Assembly (NCBI RefSeq): GCF_013113715.1
Contig: NZ_CP053344.1
Coordinates: 4,216,001 to 4,280,000, forward strand
Reading direction: 5' to 3'
DNA length: 64,000 nt
From: Herbiconiux sp. SALV-R1
Lineage (GTDB): Bacteria > Actinomycetota > Actinomycetes > Actinomycetales > Microbacteriaceae
Shown: piece by piece, positions 1-8,846 of the stretch
Layout of the letters: each line of letters begins with the position of its first letter
Position numbering within the stretch: position 1 is the stretch's first letter
Notes under the pieces: generated by a model
The model's database searches: none
The model's input: the letters and a program-made list of their open reading frames with translations, nothing else
Told to the model about the DNA's origin: nothing
Made by a program: the position numbers and the translations under genes

Positions 1-325
1 CGACCCCTCGGCCCTTCGCGCCGCCTCCAGTCTCGGGGCGGGGCCGTGGCGCCGCTTCGTGCGCGTCTTCCTCCCGCTCAGCCTGCCCGGCGTGCTCTCG
101 GGCGCCATCCTCGTCTTCGTGCTGTCGCTCGGCTTCTACATCACGCCGGCCCTGCTCGGCGGCGTCGACAGCACCATGATCGGCGAGACCATCGTCAACG
201 AGGTCACCCGGTTCGGGCCCGTCACGGCAAGTGCGCTGGGCCTCGTGCTCCTGGCCGGTGTGCTCATCTCGCTCGCCCTCCTCCTGGGCGTGCGCTCGCT
301 CCGCCGAAAGGAAGGACGGTCATGA
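1..325 (+). CDS. potB: Polyamine-type ABC transporter permease, 5' truncated (PotB-like)
   Basis: Only the last ~107 residues are present; the reading frame is open from base 2 and runs off the left edge. The visible part holds the cytoplasmic EAA loop of binding-protein-dependent permeases ([10 protein letters not shown] then LPLSLPGV) followed by two hydrophobic segments. It would form the membrane channel with the next permease. The TGA stop overlaps the ATG of the next gene by four bases, so the two are translationally coupled. The spermidine/putrescine class is inferred from the following PotC-like permease, PotA-like ATPase and amine oxidase. The binding protein is presumably upstream, outside the window. 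Confidence 0.85.
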   Translation, partial: DPSALRAASSLGAGPWRRFVRVFLPLSLPGVLSGAILVFVLSLGFYITPALLGGVDSTMIGETIVNEVTRFGPVTASALGLVLLAGVLISLALLLGVRSLRRKEGRS

Positions 326-1110
326 GACGGCCGACCGTTCGACACGTGCTGCTCGGGGTGTTCGTCGCCGTCGTGAGCCTGTTCCTCGTGCTCCCGACCC
401 TCATCATCATCCCGATGTCGTTCAACTCCTCGTCGACCCTCGGCGTCTTCAACGCCGGCTGGACCACGGAGTGGTACGAGAACCTCGTCACCGACCCCTC
501 CTGGGGGAGGGCCGCGCTCACCAGCCTGCAGGTCGCGATCGGCACGACCCTCCTCTCCACGGCGCTCGGCACGGCCGCGGCCATGGGCATCCAGCGTCTG
601 CCGGAGCGGGCGCGGCTGCTGCTGCTCGGGGTGCTGCTCAGCCCGCTCATCATCCCGCCGGTCATCATCGGCATCGGGCTCTACGTGCTGTACCTCAGGT
701 GGTACCTCGACGGCACGATCCCCGGGTTGATCGCCGCGCACACCATCCTCAGCGTGCCGTTCGTCGTGGTGACGGTCTCGGCCAGCCTCAGCCAGGTCGA
801 TCCGGTCTACGAGCGAGCCGCCGCGAGCCTGGGTGCGCCGCCGTGGGTGCGGTTCCGGCGCGTGCTGCTGCCGATGATCGCACCCGGCGTGTTCGGCGGC
901 GCCCTGTTCGCCTTCGTCAGCTCGTGGGACGAGGTCGTCATCTCGATCTTCGTCACCGACGCCACCACCCGCACCCTTCCGGTGCTGATGTGGAGCCAGA
1001 TGCGCACGCAGGTCACGCCCACGCTGGCGGCGATCGGCGTGCTGCTCACCATCCTCTCGCTCATCGCGCTCGTCGCGACCCGCCGCCTCACCAAAGGACA
1101 GACCTCATGA
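322..1110 (+). CDS. potC: Polyamine-type ABC transporter permease (PotC-like)
   Basis: A 262-residue inner-membrane permease with about six hydrophobic segments. The EAA loop near residues 165-185 ([11 protein letters not shown], then LPMIAPGV) docks the ATPase. The start at 322 was chosen because ATGA overlaps the stop of the preceding permease and a GGAAGGA Shine-Dalgarno sits just upstream; a longer in-frame extension to 46 only shadows the preceding gene. The N-terminus ([13 protein letters not shown]) is a normal first membrane helix. It pairs with the truncated permease to its left and is coupled by another four-base overlap to the ATPase. Substrate (polyamine or a related amine) is inferred from the family and the adjacent oxidase. 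Confidence 0.9.
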   Translation: MRRPTVRHVLLGVFVAVVSLFLVLPTLIIIPMSFNSSSTLGVFNAGWTTEWYENLVTDPSWGRAALTSLQVAIGTTLLSTALGTAAAMGIQRLPERARLLLLGVLLSPLIIPPVIIGIGLYVLYLRWYLDGTIPGLIAAHTILSVPFVVVTVSASLSQVDPVYERAAASLGAPPWVRFRRVLLPMIAPGVFGGALFAFVSSWDEVVISIFVTDATTRTLPVLMWSQMRTQVTPTLAAIGVLLTILSLIALVATRRLTKGQTS

Positions 1111-2270
1111 GCAGTGCCGAGAAGCCCGCCCTCGAACTCCGCAACGTCACAAAGCGGTTCGGTGACTCCCTGGCCGTCGACGACGTGACCCTCACGCTCG
1201 AGCCGGGCACCTTCCTCACCATGCTCGGGCCCTCCGGTTCGGGGAAGACCACGACCCTCAACATCATCGCGGGGTTCCTCGACGCCGATTCGGGGAGCGT
1301 GACTCTCGGCGGCCGCGACCTCACCTCGCTAGCGCCCTACAAGCGGGACATCGGGGTGGTGTTCCAGAACTACGCGCTGTTCCCGCATCAGACGGCCCTG
1401 CAGAACGTCGCCTTCCCACTCGAGATGCGAGGTGTCTCCCGTCGTGAGGCGCGTGTCCGTGCGATGGGGGCGCTCGAGATGGTGGAACTCGGCAAGCGGG
1501 CAGACCGTCTTCCCAAGCAGCTCTCGGGCGGCCAGCAGCAGCGCGTCGCGCTCGCGCGCGCCATGGTGTTCGAACCCGACCTGCTGCTCATGGACGAGCC
1601 GCTCGGCGCCCTCGACAAGAAGCTGCGCGAGACCATGCAGATCGAGATCATGCGCCTCGGCCGGCAGACCGAGTCGACCATCGTCTACGTCACGCACGAC
1701 CAGGAGGAGGCGCTCGTCATGAGCGACCAGATCGCGGTCTACAACGAGGGCCGCATCGTGCAGCTGGGTACGAGCGAAGACCTCTACGAGCGGCCGCGCG
1801 ACCTGTTCGTCGCCGACTTCATCGGCGAGTCGGTGCGGCTGCCGTGCGTGCGGGAGGCCGACGGGTCGTTGCACGGCGACGGGTGGTCGTGCTCCCGGGC
1901 GGGGCAGGACTTCGCCGAGGGGCGGGACGCGGTGCTCGTCGTGCGGCCGGAGCGGATGCGGCTGCAGGCGGTCGGGGCGTCGGGAGCGGATGCGCGTGGC
2001 GGCACCGACGGCGCAGCCGGTGCGGTCGGCGCGGGCGTGCAGGGCACCGTCGTCGAGGCGATCTACGTCGGCAACGCCGTGAAGTACCTCATCTCCACCT
2101 CGGCCCGCCAGGAGATCGAGGTGCGGGTCGACCGGGCGCGGCCCACCGACCCGATCCGCCCGGGGGATGCCGTCGTGGTGAGCTGGGATCCGGATGACGC
2201 GACCGTGGTCTCCGGGCCGATCCCGGCGCCGCCGACCACCTCGGCGACCTCCCTGGTCGGGTCGCGATGA
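1107..2270 (+). CDS. potA: Polyamine-type ABC transporter ATP-binding protein (PotA-like)
   Basis: A 387-residue ATPase. The nucleotide-binding domain fills about residues 8-240: Walker A GPSGSGKTTT, Q-loop in VVFQNYALFPH, signature LSGGQQQR, Walker B LLLMDEP and the H-loop histidine in VTHDQEEA. A C-terminal TOBE-type regulatory domain (about 245-375) is typical of PotA/MalK-class ATPases. Its middle contains a Gly/Ala-rich low-complexity stretch (around residues 290-310) that looks like a linker insertion. The start is set by the ATGA overlap with the permease; the stop overlaps the start of the oxidase. It powers uptake through the two permeases. Confidence 0.93.
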   Translation: MSSAEKPALELRNVTKRFGDSLAVDDVTLTLEPGTFLTMLGPSGSGKTTTLNIIAGFLDADSGSVTLGGRDLTSLAPYKRDIGVVFQNYALFPHQTALQNVAFPLEMRGVSRREARVRAMGALEMVELGKRADRLPKQLSGGQQQRVALARAMVFEPDLLLMDEPLGALDKKLRETMQIEIMRLGRQTESTIVYVTHDQEEALVMSDQIAVYNEGRIVQLGTSEDLYERPRDLFVADFIGESVRLPCVREADGSLHGDGWSCSRAGQDFAEGRDAVLVVRPERMRLQAVGASGADARGGTDGAAGAVGAGVQGTVVEAIYVGNAVKYLISTSARQEIEVRVDRARPTDPIRPGDAVVVSWDPDDATVVSGPIPAPPTTSATSLVGSR

Positions 2271-3649
2271 CCGCGCTGCGGAACGGCGACTTCGGGTTCT
2301 GGATGGCGCACGAGTCGCTGCAGCCCCCGGCCTCCGGTCCGCTCCGCGAGAGCCTGGACACCGACGTCGCGATCGTCGGCGGCGGATACTCGGGGCTCTG
2401 GGCGGCGATCGCGATCAAGCGCCTCGATCCGACGCGGCGCGTCGTCGTGCTCGAAGCGACGGCTCTCGGCCGTGGCGCCTCGGGGCGGAACGGCGGATGG
2501 CTCTCGGCGAAGACCGTCGGCATGCGCGGTGTGCTCGCGAAGGGGAGCGGGCGGGAGGCGGTGAAGCTCGCCGATCGTCTGCTCGATCGGGCCATGCACG
2601 ACACCGTGGCCCTCATGGAGTCGCACGGCATCGACATCGAGGCGGTGCACGGCGGCTGGCTGCAGATCGCCCGCTCGGCCTCCGAGGCGGCGAGACTCAG
2701 AGCATCGCTCGAGTCGTACCGGGCCTGGGGGGTCGACGAGACCCACCTGCGCTGGATCGACCGGCGCGAGCTCACCGCCGAGATCGACGTGTCCCGTGCC
2801 GTCGGGGCCCTCCGCTCGCCGGACTGCTACCGCATCAACCCGTTGAAGCTGCTCTACGGCCTCGCGACCATCGCCATCGGGGCCGGTGTCGAGCTGTACA
2901 CCGACAGCCGGGCGACCGACATCACCGCCGGCAGCCTGCGAGTCGGGAGCTCGACGGTCTCGGCGCGCTCCGTCGTCATCGCCACCGAGGGGTACACGGC
3001 TCAGCAACCCGGCCGCGGGCGGGACGTCCTCCCGCTGAACAGCGCCATGATCGCGACCGCCCCTCTTCCTCCCGAGACCTGGCGGCAGATCGGCTGGGAC
3101 TCGCGGGCCGGCATCTCCGGCGCCGCCCACACCTACTTCTACGGCCAGCGCACGAACGACGACCGCATCATCATCGGCGGGCGCGGCAAGCCCTACCGTT
3201 TCGGCTCGCGCACCGACCGCGACGGAGAGGTCGACGCGGCGACGGTCGCGGCCCTCGAGACGATGCTGGCCGAGCTCTTCCCCCACGCCGACGTGCGCGC
3301 CGAGTACGCCTGGTGCGGCGTGCTCGGAGTGCTGCGCGACTGGAGCCCGATCGTCGACGACCACGGCGACGGCGTCTACGAGGTCGGCGGCTACGCCGGC
3401 CAGGGCGTGACGGCCGCCAAGGTGGCCGGCGACACCGTGGCCGCGCTCATCACGGGGACGGATGCCCCGGAGCGCCGCATCCCGTGGATCCGCCGTCGCC
3501 CCCGCAAGTGGGAACCCGAGCCGCTGCGCTGGATCGGCGCCAACGGGCTCTACCGCGCCTACTCGGTCGCCGACTGGCACGAGGCCCGCACGGGCAGCGG
3601 CCGCACCTCCGTCATCGCCCGGCTCGCCGATCGCGTCGCGGGGCGCTGA
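2267..3649 (+). CDS. FAD-dependent amine oxidase/dehydrogenase (DAO family)
   Basis: A 460-residue flavoprotein of the D-amino-acid oxidase (DAO) fold, resembling gamma-glutamylputrescine oxidase PuuB. Near residue 29 lies the Rossmann dinucleotide motif DVAIVGGGYSG, followed by RGASGRNGGW, the flavin-contacting segment typical of PuuB-like enzymes. The C-terminal part has the second FAD contact (YEVGGYAGQGVT). The gene overlaps the ATPase stop by four bases, so it is the last gene of the importer operon. That position suggests that the imported amine is oxidised on arrival. The exact substrate cannot be read from the sequence; another secondary amine or N-methyl amino acid is possible. Confidence 0.85.
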   Translation: MTALRNGDFGFWMAHESLQPPASGPLRESLDTDVAIVGGGYSGLWAAIAIKRLDPTRRVVVLEATALGRGASGRNGGWLSAKTVGMRGVLAKGSGREAVKLADRLLDRAMHDTVALMESHGIDIEAVHGGWLQIARSASEAARLRASLESYRAWGVDETHLRWIDRRELTAEIDVSRAVGALRSPDCYRINPLKLLYGLATIAIGAGVELYTDSRATDITAGSLRVGSSTVSARSVVIATEGYTAQQPGRGRDVLPLNSAMIATAPLPPETWRQIGWDSRAGISGAAHTYFYGQRTNDDRIIIGGRGKPYRFGSRTDRDGEVDAATVAALETMLAELFPHADVRAEYAWCGVLGVLRDWSPIVDDHGDGVYEVGGYAGQGVTAAKVAGDTVAALITGTDAPERRIPWIRRRPRKWEPEPLRWIGANGLYRAYSVADWHEARTGSGRTSVIARLADRVAGR

Positions 3650-3655
3650 GGCCGT

Positions 3656-4216
3656 TCACTCCTGCGCGGGAGACCGCCGCGACACGACGAGCACCCGGCC
3701 CGCCTCGTTGACGGCGACGAGGAGGAACGCGAGGCCGGTCGTGGTGGCGAGGGCGGCGTCGAGGTGCTCGCCCAGGTACTCGGCGCCGTAGCGGGTGCCG
3801 AGGGTGACGGCCCAGAGGAGCGCTCCGATCCATCCCGTTCGCATCTCGAAGGCCGGCAGGGGGCGCGGGCCCGAGCGGCCGCGGCGCTCCGCCCGACGCG
3901 CCGCACGGTGCTCCAGCGCCGCCCGGCTGCGCTCCGAGAGCGGGCGGAACCGTGCCACCCGCCCGGCGACCAGGCCGCAGGCGAGCGCGACGGCGACCGC
4001 CCCGGCGAGCAGCGCCCACTCGATCGGGGTGGCGGTCAGCAGGCCGGTGTTGAGCAGGCTGATCGCGCCGATCAGCCCGAAGATGGTGGGCACGCCCCAT
4101 TCGCCGCGGGTCGAGAGCGGTGTCCAGCGCAGCTCCTTGTAGATGGAGTAGAGCACGTAGACGAGCGCGCCCAGTTCCTGCAGGCGGCCGGTGACCTCCA
4201 AGATCTCCAGAACCAT
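3656..4216 (-). CDS. Small integral membrane protein of unknown function
   Basis: A 186-residue protein with four predicted membrane segments: around residues 40-60 and 68-85, then after a basic, Arg-rich cytoplasmic stretch (about 100-120), two more around 128-145 and 155-172. I do not recognise the family. It starts one base inside the stop of the TetR gene upstream (TGATG arrangement), so the two form a tightly coupled regulator-target pair. This predicts that the TetR protein controls this membrane protein, possibly a stress or efflux accessory. It ends six bases from the convergent oxidase gene. Confidence 0.75.
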   Translation of the reverse strand: MVLEILEVTGRLQELGALVYVLYSIYKELRWTPLSTRGEWGVPTIFGLIGAISLLNTGLLTATPIEWALLAGAVAVALACGLVAGRVARFRPLSERSRAALEHRAARRAERRGRSGPRPLPAFEMRTGWIGALLWAVTLGTRYGAEYLGEHLDAALATTTGLAFLLVAVNEAGRVLVVSRRSPAQE

Positions 4217-4887
4217 CAGAGTCCACCTTCCCTGCCGTCGGCGGCGTCGTCGGCACGGTCGTGGACCTGGGCGATGCCGCGGATGACCGCCTCCAGCTGC
4301 CGGTCGAAGCGCCGGCCCGGCTCGGCGCGCTCGTACCCCGCGCGGGCCACGAGCGGAGCGTCGTCGCCCACCCGCGACCGCCGGGCCTCGGGGGAGTAGC
4401 GCTCAGGGTCGCCCGCCGACTGCAGGCGCTCCTGCTCCTCGATCACGAAGCCGGTGACGAACGCGGTGACGACCTCGACCGCGTCGAAGATCGCGGCGAC
4501 CGGAATGCCGTCGTCGCTCCAGCGCCGGAACCAGGGCTCCTGGGCGCGCAGCACGGCGGGGTCGGTGATGAGGGTGCCGCTGAACGTGCGGGCACCGTCG
4601 CGGTGCAGCAGGTACTCGTCCCTCAGCGCGTGACCGTAGGCGGCGAGGTCGTGCAGCCAGTCGCCGTCCGGCGTCCGCTCGGTCAGTGCGGCGACGACCC
4701 GGCGCGTGATCTCGGTGCCCATCTCGTCGAGCAGGTGCTGCTTGCTCCTCACGTGGTAGTACAGCGCCGGCGCCTGCACTCCCAGCCGCGCGGCCACCGC
4801 ACGAACCGTCACCGCCTGCGCACCGCCGTCGTCGAGCGCGGCCAGCGCCGCCTCGACGACCGCCTTCTGTGAGATCCGCTGTGCCAC
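4216..4887 (-). CDS. TetR-family transcriptional regulator (TetR C-terminal class)
   Basis: A 223-residue one-component regulator. The N-terminal helix-turn-helix is clear (AVTVRAVAARLGVQAPALYYHVRSK, given here in part: residues about 22-48), and the C-terminal half resembles the tetracycline-repressor ligand domain. I chose the GTG at 4887 because a TTAAAT -10 box lies six bases upstream, as in other leaderless genes here. A longer frame to 5064 would extend through the promoter and into the neighbouring gene. A palindrome at 4897-4907 overlaps the -10 box and is probably its own operator. Its stop overlaps the start of the membrane protein by one base. The ligand is unknown. Confidence 0.85.
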   Translation of the reverse strand: MAQRISQKAVVEAALAALDDGGAQAVTVRAVAARLGVQAPALYYHVRSKQHLLDEMGTEITRRVVAALTERTPDGDWLHDLAAYGHALRDEYLLHRDGARTFSGTLITDPAVLRAQEPWFRRWSDDGIPVAAIFDAVEVVTAFVTGFVIEEQERLQSAGDPERYSPEARRSRVGDDAPLVARAGYERAEPGRRFDRQLEAVIRGIAQVHDRADDAADGREGGL

Positions 4888-4893
4888 GCATCC

Positions 4894-4907
4894 ATTTAAC
4901 TTAGTTA
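4894..4907 (-). promoter_or_regulatory. TetR promoter and palindromic operator
   Basis: TAACTTAGTTA (4897-4907) is a perfect 11-base palindrome in an unusually AT-rich patch. It overlaps a TTAAAT -10 box (read on the minus strand, 4899-4894) located six bases before the GTG start at 4887. A repressor bound here would block the promoter of tetR and the coupled membrane protein gene. Confidence 0.55.
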
Positions 4908-4936
4908 GAAAGGACGCCGCAATGGTCCCCGCCCCG

Positions 4937-5293
4937 TCAGGCTGATCCTGATCCCGAGAGTGGTGCGAGAAGCACGGCGCCGACGAGGAGGGCGGTGCTG
5001 AGCGCAAGCGCGGCGCCGTCGCCGAGCACGGGGTCGCGGCGGCGGAGCGCCCGGCGTGCGGCAAGGGCGAGCAGCATCAGAGACGCGCCGAGGGCCCAGG
5101 GCATGAGGATCCACCATCCGGTAGTCCACGCGAGAGTCGCCACCGTCTCGCCGGCATCGAGGAGCGCCGGCGAGCCCGCCGGCTGTACCCAGAGGGCGTT
5201 GTGGAGGGCCAACGCGAGCATCGTCGCCGTGGCCAGGGCGACTGCCGCGACGCCCACCGCCGTCGGCCGTCGAGTCGAGGTCGCGTCGCTCAC
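4937..5293 (-). CDS. Small membrane protein of unknown function
   Basis: A 118-residue hydrophobic protein with about three membrane segments (around residues 13-30, 55-78 and 95-112) and an Arg-rich loop (AARRALRRRD) near residue 80. No family is recognised. It uses a GTG start nine bases downstream of the stop of the second TetR gene, so it is likely co-transcribed with that regulator. The arrangement mirrors the TetR plus membrane protein pair immediately to its left, and the two pairs may regulate analogous functions. Confidence 0.65.
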   Translation of the reverse strand: MSDATSTRRPTAVGVAAVALATATMLALALHNALWVQPAGSPALLDAGETVATLAWTTGWWILMPWALGASLMLLALAARRALRRRDPVLGDGAALALSTALLVGAVLLAPLSGSGSA

Positions 5294-5302
5294 ACCGGAA
5301 CC

Positions 5303-5950
5303 CTAACGGGGTGCGGGTGGCGGCGTCGAGGGCTCGGTGAGGCCCCGGATGACCGCGGCGACCACGGTGCGACGCGTGTGGGCGGCGTCGGCGTCGACCG
5401 GGGCCAACCCGACGGCCCCGACGTGGGCGGCCACGACCGACTTCGCCAGTGCCGTGGGCGTGACGACGGGAGTGCGGCCGTGGGCGCGGGCGAAGGCGGC
5501 GAGTCTCTCGCCGAGCGCGCTCGCGACGTCGCCGCGGTCGATCGACATCGATTCGGCGAACTCGGGGTCGGCTGCTGCCTTGGCCAGGAGCACCGTGCGG
5601 AGGGAGAACCAGTCGCGGTCGGCCGGCAGGGTGTCGAGCAGGCGCCCCACCGCGTCGTCGAGCGTCAGATCGTCGTCGTCGGCGGTGGCTGCGGCCACCT
5701 CCTGGCCGAGGGCCTCGTGCAGCCGTGCCCACACGATCACCGACTGCTCTCGGTGCAGCGCGCAGTAGAGCTGATCGACCGTGGCGAAATTCGAGTAGAA
5801 GGCGCCCCGGGTGAAGCCCGCGCGGGAAGAGATCTCCTCGACGCTCTGGCCGATGGTTCCGCGCTCGTCGAAGAGGGCGGCGGCGGCATCGAGGAGGCGG
5901 CGCCGCGTCTGCGTTCTCCGCCGTCGGGGCGGTGGTTCGCCCACGCTCAC
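5303..5950 (-). CDS. TetR/AcrR-family transcriptional regulator
   Basis: A 215-residue regulator. Its N-terminal helix-turn-helix (about residues 14-58) contains the diagnostic TRGAFYSNF recognition-helix region; the C-terminal ligand domain is not family-specific. The GTG start at 5950 lies six bases after a TAAGCT -10 box (minus strand, 5962-5957), which suggests a leaderless transcript. It is divergent from the esterase-SDR operon, with two inverted repeats in between, so that operon is the likely target along with the small membrane protein behind it. The effector is unknown; esterase substrates or products are candidates by context. Confidence 0.85.
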   Translation of the reverse strand: MSVGEPPPRRRRTQTRRRLLDAAAALFDERGTIGQSVEEISSRAGFTRGAFYSNFATVDQLYCALHREQSVIVWARLHEALGQEVAAATADDDDLTLDDAVGRLLDTLPADRDWFSLRTVLLAKAAADPEFAESMSIDRGDVASALGERLAAFARAHGRTPVVTPTALAKSVVAAHVGAVGLAPVDADAAHTRRTVVAAVIRGLTEPSTPPPAPR

Positions 5951-5987
5951 GAACTCAGCTTAGATCCCGGGATGCGACCTCGCCTGA

Positions 5988-6055
5988 TTTGGATACACTC
6001 TGTACTCAATGCATTCTGTATCAAAATCTCGACCGAAGTGTCGACCGACATTTCG
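5988..6055. promoter_or_regulatory. Divergent TetR/esterase control region with two inverted repeats
   Basis: First repeat: TTTGGATACA (5988-5997) pairs with TGTATCAAAA (6017-6026), 9 of 10 matching. Second repeat: CGAAGTGTCG (6034-6043) and CGACATTTCG (6046-6055), 9 of 10 matching with a two-base spacer. There is also a direct repeat CAYTCTGTAY (5996-6005 and 6012-6021). The first repeat straddles a TACACT -10 box (5994-5999) and the ATG at 6009, so binding would block esterase transcription. Assignment to the adjacent TetR protein is inferred. Confidence 0.5.
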
Positions 6056-7877
6056 TCGTCCCGCCGCCCGGGTGGTCGCACTCGCCGTGCTCGCCGCGCT
6101 CGTGGGGGGTGGGCTGGCGTGGGTGAACGGCTCGCCCTGGTGGGGGTGGGTCCTCGTCGGCGTGACCGTCGTGCTCGCCGGGGGTGCCGCAGGGGTGCTG
6201 CGCCCCCGCAGACGTGTCATCCAGGCGACCGCGTGGCTCGCCGCTCTCGGCGTCGTCGCAGGCACGGCGATCGTCGCAGCTCCCATCCCGGGCACACGCA
6301 CCCTCGACGGCCCGCGCACCGCGCCGGTGGCGACCGCAGAGGGTGACGTCATCGGGGTGCGCGACGAGGTGACCGGCGTCGAGGCGTTCGCCGGAGTGCC
6401 CTACGCGGCCCCGCCGGTCGGCGACCTGAGATGGGAGCCGCCGAGCCCCGCTCCCCGGCGCAGTGCTGCGCTCGTGGCCGACGACTTCGGGCCCTCCGCG
6501 TTCCAGCCGGAGCCGAGCTTCGTGACCCGGGCCGCGACCCGGCTGCTCGACGTGCCCCTCGAGCAGACCCTGCTGGGCGGCTACGCCTCCGACGAAGACA
6601 GCCTCCGGCTCAACGTCTGGCGCCCGGCGGGCGCCTCGACGGCCGACCCCCGCCCCGTGCTCGTCTACCTGCACGGCGGCTCCTTCGCCTCAGGATCGGG
6701 CGCGCTACCGCTTTACGACGGTGCCGCGCTCGCCTCCCGCGGTGACATCGTCGTGGTGACGATCAACTACCGCCTGGGGGTCTTCGGGTTCCTGGCCGAC
6801 GACGCGCTCGGCGACACGACAACAGGCAACCAGGGGCTCCTCGACCAGCTCGCCGCGCTCCGCTGGCTGCAGCGCAACATCGGCGCCTTCGGCGGTGATC
6901 CGGCCCGCGTGACCGTGGCGGGCGAGTCTGCCGGTTCGGGGAGCGCGTGCATCCTGGGCGTCTCACCGCTGGCCGCGGGCCTCCTCCACGGCATCATCGG
7001 TGAGAGCGGCGGATGCTTGGGCCCCGCGGGCGATCGCGAGGCGGGCGACCTCTACGACGACGCGTCGACGGCGCGGCAAGCCGCCCGCGACCTCAGCGCG
7101 GCGCTCGACGGCGCGACGCTGGACGAGATGAAGGCGATGCCCGCCGAGCGCATCGCCGCCGCGGCGAAGGAGCTCTCGCTGCACTGGTGGCCCACGGTCG
7201 ACGGCCACGTGCTCCCCGACACCCCCACCGCCCTGTACGGCAGCGGCCGTCAGAACGACGTTCCGCTGCTGCTCGGAAGCAACGCCGACGAGACCTCCCT
7301 CGACCTCATCGCGGGGCTCGACACCGACCCCGACACGTACGAGCGGGAGATCCGCGACGCCTACGGCCCCGATGCCGACAGGTTCCTCGCGCTGTACCCC
7401 CGAGGTGACACCGAGAGCGTGGCCTCGTCGCGCATCCGCTCTTCGACGCACCAGTCGATGACCGCCCCGATGCGCGAGTGGGGTCTCGCGGCCACCGCGT
7501 CGGGGCGATCGCCGGCCTACACCTACTACTTCTCGCGCACGCCGCCCGTTCCCGGGCTCGAACGCTTCGGCGCGTACCACGGCGCCGAGATCGCCTACGC
7601 CTACGCCAACCTCGGCGTCGACGGCACGCCCGAACCCGCGGGGGTCGACGGCCGACTCGAGGAGGAGATGTCGCGGTACTGGATCGCCTTCGTCACGCAC
7701 CTCGACCCGAACGCGTCGGGCCAGGCCCGCTGGCCGTCGATGCGCGACGAACCCCAGAGCGTGCTCGAGTTCGGCGACGTCACCTCGGTCGTCCCGCGCC
7801 CCGACGCGGAGGCCGTCGACTTCTGGCTGCAGCGCCGACCGTCGACGGCGGGGAAGACCGCCGGGGAGGAAGAATGA
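6009..7877 (+). CDS. Membrane-anchored type B carboxylesterase
   Basis: A 622-residue serine hydrolase with an unusual N-terminus. Roughly three hydrophobic segments (about residues 20-38, 46-64 and 72-92) precede a complete type B carboxylesterase domain (about 105-610), so the catalytic part is probably extracytoplasmic and tethered. Visible motifs are the oxyanion loop YLHGGSF (about 220), the nucleophile elbow VAGESAG with Ser307, an acidic residue in SNADETS and a histidine in GAYHGAEIAY. ATG 6009 lies nine bases after a TACACT box; GTG 6072 is an alternative start just before the first helix. The stop overlaps the SDR start by four bases. Confidence 0.85.
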   Translation: MHSVSKSRPKCRPTFRRPAARVVALAVLAALVGGGLAWVNGSPWWGWVLVGVTVVLAGGAAGVLRPRRRVIQATAWLAALGVVAGTAIVAAPIPGTRTLDGPRTAPVATAEGDVIGVRDEVTGVEAFAGVPYAAPPVGDLRWEPPSPAPRRSAALVADDFGPSAFQPEPSFVTRAATRLLDVPLEQTLLGGYASDEDSLRLNVWRPAGASTADPRPVLVYLHGGSFASGSGALPLYDGAALASRGDIVVVTINYRLGVFGFLADDALGDTTTGNQGLLDQLAALRWLQRNIGAFGGDPARVTVAGESAGSGSACILGVSPLAAGLLHGIIGESGGCLGPAGDREAGDLYDDASTARQAARDLSAALDGATLDEMKAMPAERIAAAAKELSLHWWPTVDGHVLPDTPTALYGSGRQNDVPLLLGSNADETSLDLIAGLDTDPDTYEREIRDAYGPDADRFLALYPRGDTESVASSRIRSSTHQSMTAPMREWGLAATASGRSPAYTYYFSRTPPVPGLERFGAYHGAEIAYAYANLGVDGTPEPAGVDGRLEEEMSRYWIAFVTHLDPNASGQARWPSMRDEPQSVLEFGDVTSVVPRPDAEAVDFWLQRRPSTAGKTAGEEE

Positions 7878-8815
7878 GCCCGTCGCCTTCGCCAGACCAG
7901 TCGATGGGTTCCGCCCTGCCTCGCCGTTCGCTGAGGGGCACGACAGTCGCCGTGACCGGCGGAACGGCCGGCAACGGTTTCTTCATCGCCGAAGGCCTGG
8001 CGCGGCTCGGCGCGGAAGTCGTCATCACCGGTCGGTCCCGCGAGCTGGGCGAGGCAGCTCGTGCACTGCTCCCGAGATCGGGTGCCCACCGCTTCGTGCG
8101 CGCGGATCTCGCCGATCCCGAGTCCATCGCCGAGGCGGCGGATCATCTGGGGCAGGCTGGGCGACTCGATGCCCTGGTGATGAATGCGGGCGTCGTCGCC
8201 GCCCCGCCGACCTTGAGGATCGGCCCGTTCGGGGTGGAATCGACGGTCGCCACCAACGTGCTCGGTCACGCCGACCTGCTCCGCAGGGTCATGCCGGTGC
8301 TCGACTCCTCGCCCGACGCGCGCGTGGTGAGTGTCGGCAGCATGCTGACCCGCCGCATCGGGTTCGACCGGGCCAACTGGCTGGCGCAGGAGTCGTACCG
8401 ACCGCGGGTCGCCTACGCCATGTCGCGGCATGCCGCCGAGATCTACGGTTTCGAACTCGACCGGCGGCTCCGCGCGTCGGGATCGACGATCCGTTCCGTC
8501 GTGACGCATCCGGGCGGGGCCATCGATGCGCTCACCCCCGACCGGCCTGGAGTCCATGAGCGCTCGGTCGGCCTGCGCGGTGCGGCTCGCGTGCTCGGGC
8601 CCCTCTTCAGACGCCTGGTGCACGGGAAGGACGCCGCGTCGCATTCCGCGATCCTCGCGGTCGCGGCCGCCGATCTGCCGCCGGGGGCGTACATCGGCCC
8701 CTCCCGTGTCGCCAGTGGCGAGCCGATCCTGACGGAACCGGTACCGTCGAGCCGGGATGCCTCGCTGGGCGCCTGGCTCTGGGAGGAGATCTCGTCGCTG
8801 CTGCCGGAACTCTGA
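7874..8815 (+). CDS. Short-chain dehydrogenase/reductase with altered catalytic Lys
   Basis: A 313-residue Rossmann-fold oxidoreductase of the retinol-dehydrogenase/oxidoreductase SDR type. The cofactor motif TGGTAGNG is at residues 28-35 and the NAG structural motif at about 104-106. Ser156 and Tyr181 match the catalytic serine and tyrosine, but the expected YxxxK reads Y-A-M-S-R, with Arg185 in place of lysine. GRS at 53-55 after the second strand favours NADP(H). The gene overlaps the esterase stop (ATGA), so both are one operon probably under the divergent TetR. The product of the esterase may be its substrate, but this is speculative. Confidence 0.8.
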   Translation: MSPSPSPDQSMGSALPRRSLRGTTVAVTGGTAGNGFFIAEGLARLGAEVVITGRSRELGEAARALLPRSGAHRFVRADLADPESIAEAADHLGQAGRLDALVMNAGVVAAPPTLRIGPFGVESTVATNVLGHADLLRRVMPVLDSSPDARVVSVGSMLTRRIGFDRANWLAQESYRPRVAYAMSRHAAEIYGFELDRRLRASGSTIRSVVTHPGGAIDALTPDRPGVHERSVGLRGAARVLGPLFRRLVHGKDAASHSAILAVAAADLPPGAYIGPSRVASGEPILTEPVPSSRDASLGAWLWEEISSLLPEL

Positions 8816-8846
8816 CGATCGACCGGGCGACCGTCGGAGCCGGGCT

